From: GCA-002728855 sp036340635 | Lineage (GTDB): Bacteria; Bacteroidota; Bacteroidia; Flavobacteriales; Flavobacteriaceae | Length of the DNA: 7,735 nt | Direction of reading: 5' to 3' | Assembly: GCA_036340635.1 (NCBI GenBank) | Contig: JAYYYF010000031.1 | Span: 1 to 7,735 of the forward strand | In this document: piece after piece, positions 7,035 to 7,735 of the stretch | Numbering within the stretch: the first letter of the stretch is position 1 | How the letters are laid out: every line of letters begins with the position of its first letter | The notes under the pieces: model-generated | The model's database searches: none | The model's input: the letters and a program-made list of their open reading frames with translations, nothing else | What the model was told of the DNA's origin: nothing | Translations under genes and position numbers: made by a program

Positions 7035-7091
7035 TATAAGTATGTATAATACTAAGGCTATAAGTGTCTGAATAAAAAGAAGAAGATATGC

Positions 7092-7292
7092 CTATAGTTT
7101 AAGCTTTTTTTTAACAATCCTAATTAATATCCAAGCAGGAAACAATATTCCACATAAATATGAGGGTATTATAGTTAACTCTCTAAAAACTCCAATTAAT
7201 ATAGTTTCTATTTCATTTAAATATAAAAAATAGAATAATCCAATATTTAACCAAGCACTAATTGATATAATAATTAAATGTTTATTTTTCAT
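7092..7292 (-). CDS. Small hypothetical two-helix membrane protein (66 aa)
   Basis: I do not recognise this family. The 66 residues begin with a short basic N-terminus (MKNKH), then a hydrophobic helix at about 5-25 (LIIISISAWLNIGLFYFLYL). An acidic short loop with Glu-Ile-Glu follows, then a second helix at about 42-60 containing CGILFPAWILI, and a strongly basic tail RIVKKKLKL. Under the positive-inside rule both ends would be cytoplasmic, with a short external loop. That orderly hairpin design is the main reason to believe it is a gene. A GAGG sequence lies a few bases before the ATG. It follows the single-TPR gene by 35 bp on the same strand, so the two may be co-transcribed. The C-terminal lysine run sits on an 8-base homopolymer (7105-7112), where a sequencing error could change the tail. 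Function cannot be assigned. Confidence 0.55.
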   Translation of the reverse strand: MKNKHLIIISISAWLNIGLFYFLYLNEIETILIGVFRELTIIPSYLCGILFPAWILIRIVKKKLKL

Positions 7293-7327
7293 TTACCTCA
7301 AATAGATATGTCAGAATGATACCTTAT

Positions 7328-7519
7328 TTAGTTGCAGTTTTTTCTAACCCAATCAACATTTCTTGTAGAACCAAGACTTATAGCTTTTCTAAAGTCAGCA
7401 CAAGCACCTCTTAAATCTTTTAAATTATACTTTGCTAATCCACTATAAAAGTAATCTTCAGCTGTCTGCCCAAAAGAAATAAGCGGAACAAATAGTAAAA
7501 GAAGTATTAGCTTTTTCAT
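7328..7519 (-). CDS. Small secreted protein with a single TPR motif (63 aa)
   Basis: Residues 1-17 are a clear signal peptide (MKKLILLLLFVPLISFG) with likely cleavage before Gln18, leaving a mature chain of only 46 residues outside the cytoplasm. Residues 20-50 fit one tetratricopeptide repeat: Tyr23, Gly27, Ala39, Phe43 and Ala46 fall at consensus positions 4, 8, 20, 24 and 27. Two cysteines follow, Cys40 and Cys62, in a GACADFRKAISLG ... NCN arrangement that I recall from the C-terminal ends of longer Bacteroidota TPR proteins. They could form a disulfide in the periplasm. TPRs mediate protein-protein contact and usually come in arrays, so this is either a genuine mini-protein or a shortened relative. 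The start is 14 bp past the stop of the upstream partial gene, suggesting an operon. Role and partner are unknown. Confidence 0.72.
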   Translation of the reverse strand: MKKLILLLLFVPLISFGQTAEDYFYSGLAKYNLKDLRGACADFRKAISLGSTRNVDWVRKNCN

Positions 7520-7533
7520 CGGAATTACTCCAG

Positions 7534-7735
7534 TTATTCATCTAAGTCAAGTAATAATGAAATTCTACTTTTAGCATCTTCTAAGTGAGCTTTACCCATG
7601 TCTTTAGCAGTTTTACGTTTTATATTGATCAACTTATAAAGTTTGTTCAATTCTGATCGAGTAGCTGCACGGATATCTGATTGACTAACATTTACATTCG
7701 TAGTGCCTCCACTTTGTCTTTGGTAGTCAGAGAGT
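7534..7735 (-). CDS. Hypothetical protein, C-terminal part (5' end beyond window)
   Basis: The minus strand is open from the right edge to a TAA at 7534-7536, giving about 67 codons of a gene whose start lies outside. I do not recognise the family. The visible part begins with a polar Gly/Thr/Asn/Ser-rich linker (QRQSGGTTNVNVSQ). It then has an Ile-Arg-Ala-Ala-Thr-Arg-Ser-Glu-Leu-Asn-Lys-Leu-Tyr-Lys-Leu stretch, a basic patch (IKRKTAKDMGKAH) and an acidic leucine-rich end (SRISLLLDLDE). The second half looks like two or three amphipathic helices. No hydrophobic segment is seen, so this part is probably soluble. It lies 14 bp upstream of the small TPR gene in the same direction and probably shares its transcript. 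Coding status rests on the uninterrupted frame, the spacing and the balanced amino-acid composition. Confidence 0.6.
   Translation of the reverse strand, partial: LSDYQRQSGGTTNVNVSQSDIRAATRSELNKLYKLINIKRKTAKDMGKAHLEDAKSRISLLLDLDE

Noticed and set aside
7045..7050. TATAAT hexamer as a classical -10 promoter
   Set aside because: No TTGACA-like box at about 17 bp upstream (that place reads GGGGAG), no plus-strand gene follows, and this phylum uses a different consensus.
7035..7065. TATAAGT direct repeat (7035-7041 and 7059-7065)
   Set aside because: Seven bases in AT-rich sequence, only two copies; expected by chance.
6965..7735. Second copy of the tRNA-Ser 3' end as an att site
   Set aside because: No stretch in this region repeats the T arm plus acceptor sequence; GGTCGAACTCCC at 6981-6992 is only loosely T-arm-like.
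1..7735. CRISPR array, insertion sequence or replication origin
   Set aside because: No regularly spaced repeats, transposase-like frame, terminal inverted repeats or DnaA-box cluster were seen on reading both strands.

Overview
The window is AT-rich and looks like a chromosomal segment of a member of the Bacteroidota, most likely a marine flavobacterium. Four things point there: the protein sequences (an LptG-type permease starting KILDRYI, a LolA-like protein with a flavobacterial-style body, and a RibB with a decayed RibA tail); signal peptides ending just before a Gln; TAnnTTTG-type promoter elements in place of classical -10 boxes; and start codons without clear Shine-Dalgarno sequences. 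This placement is inferred from sequence recall, not from a search.

Layout. (1) 2-349, plus strand: the 3' end of an NhaC-type Na+/H+ antiporter gene, cut by the window edge. (2) 424-5982, plus strand: a compact four-gene block, ftsK (DNA translocase), a lolA-like gene (periplasmic lipoprotein carrier), an lptF/lptG-family gene (LPS-export permease) and ribB (DHBP synthase with a degenerate GTP cyclohydrolase II domain). The gaps are 4 bp, 21 bp and a 4-bp ATGA overlap, so co-transcription from a promoter just upstream of ftsK is likely. (3) 5990-6742, minus strand: a TauE/SafE-family permease, convergent with ribB and only 7 bp away. (4) 6835-6919, plus strand: tRNA-Ser(UGA), with a strong intrinsic terminator at 6935-6964. 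(5) 6965-7091: a short non-coding stretch with an unexplained inverted repeat. (6) 7092-7735, minus strand: three small genes in a row. They are a partial unrecognised gene entering from the right edge, a 63-residue secreted single-TPR protein, and a 66-residue two-helix membrane protein.

How the genes work together. Region 2 is housekeeping: chromosome segregation at the division septum, lipoprotein and LPS delivery to the outer membrane, and riboflavin synthesis. The grouping is one I recall as common in flavobacteria. Regions 1 and 3 are ion or anion transport with no visible functional tie to it. Region 6 is the only part without a confident function. Its three genes share a strand and are closely spaced, but their products do not resemble any defence, secretion or mobile system I can name.

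I found no IS element, CRISPR array, integrase or duplicated tRNA end. I do not see a convincing new system. The most worthwhile leads are the cysteine-free RibA-like domain, the extra helical insert in the LptG-like protein, the small-gene block beyond the tRNA, and the inverted repeat.
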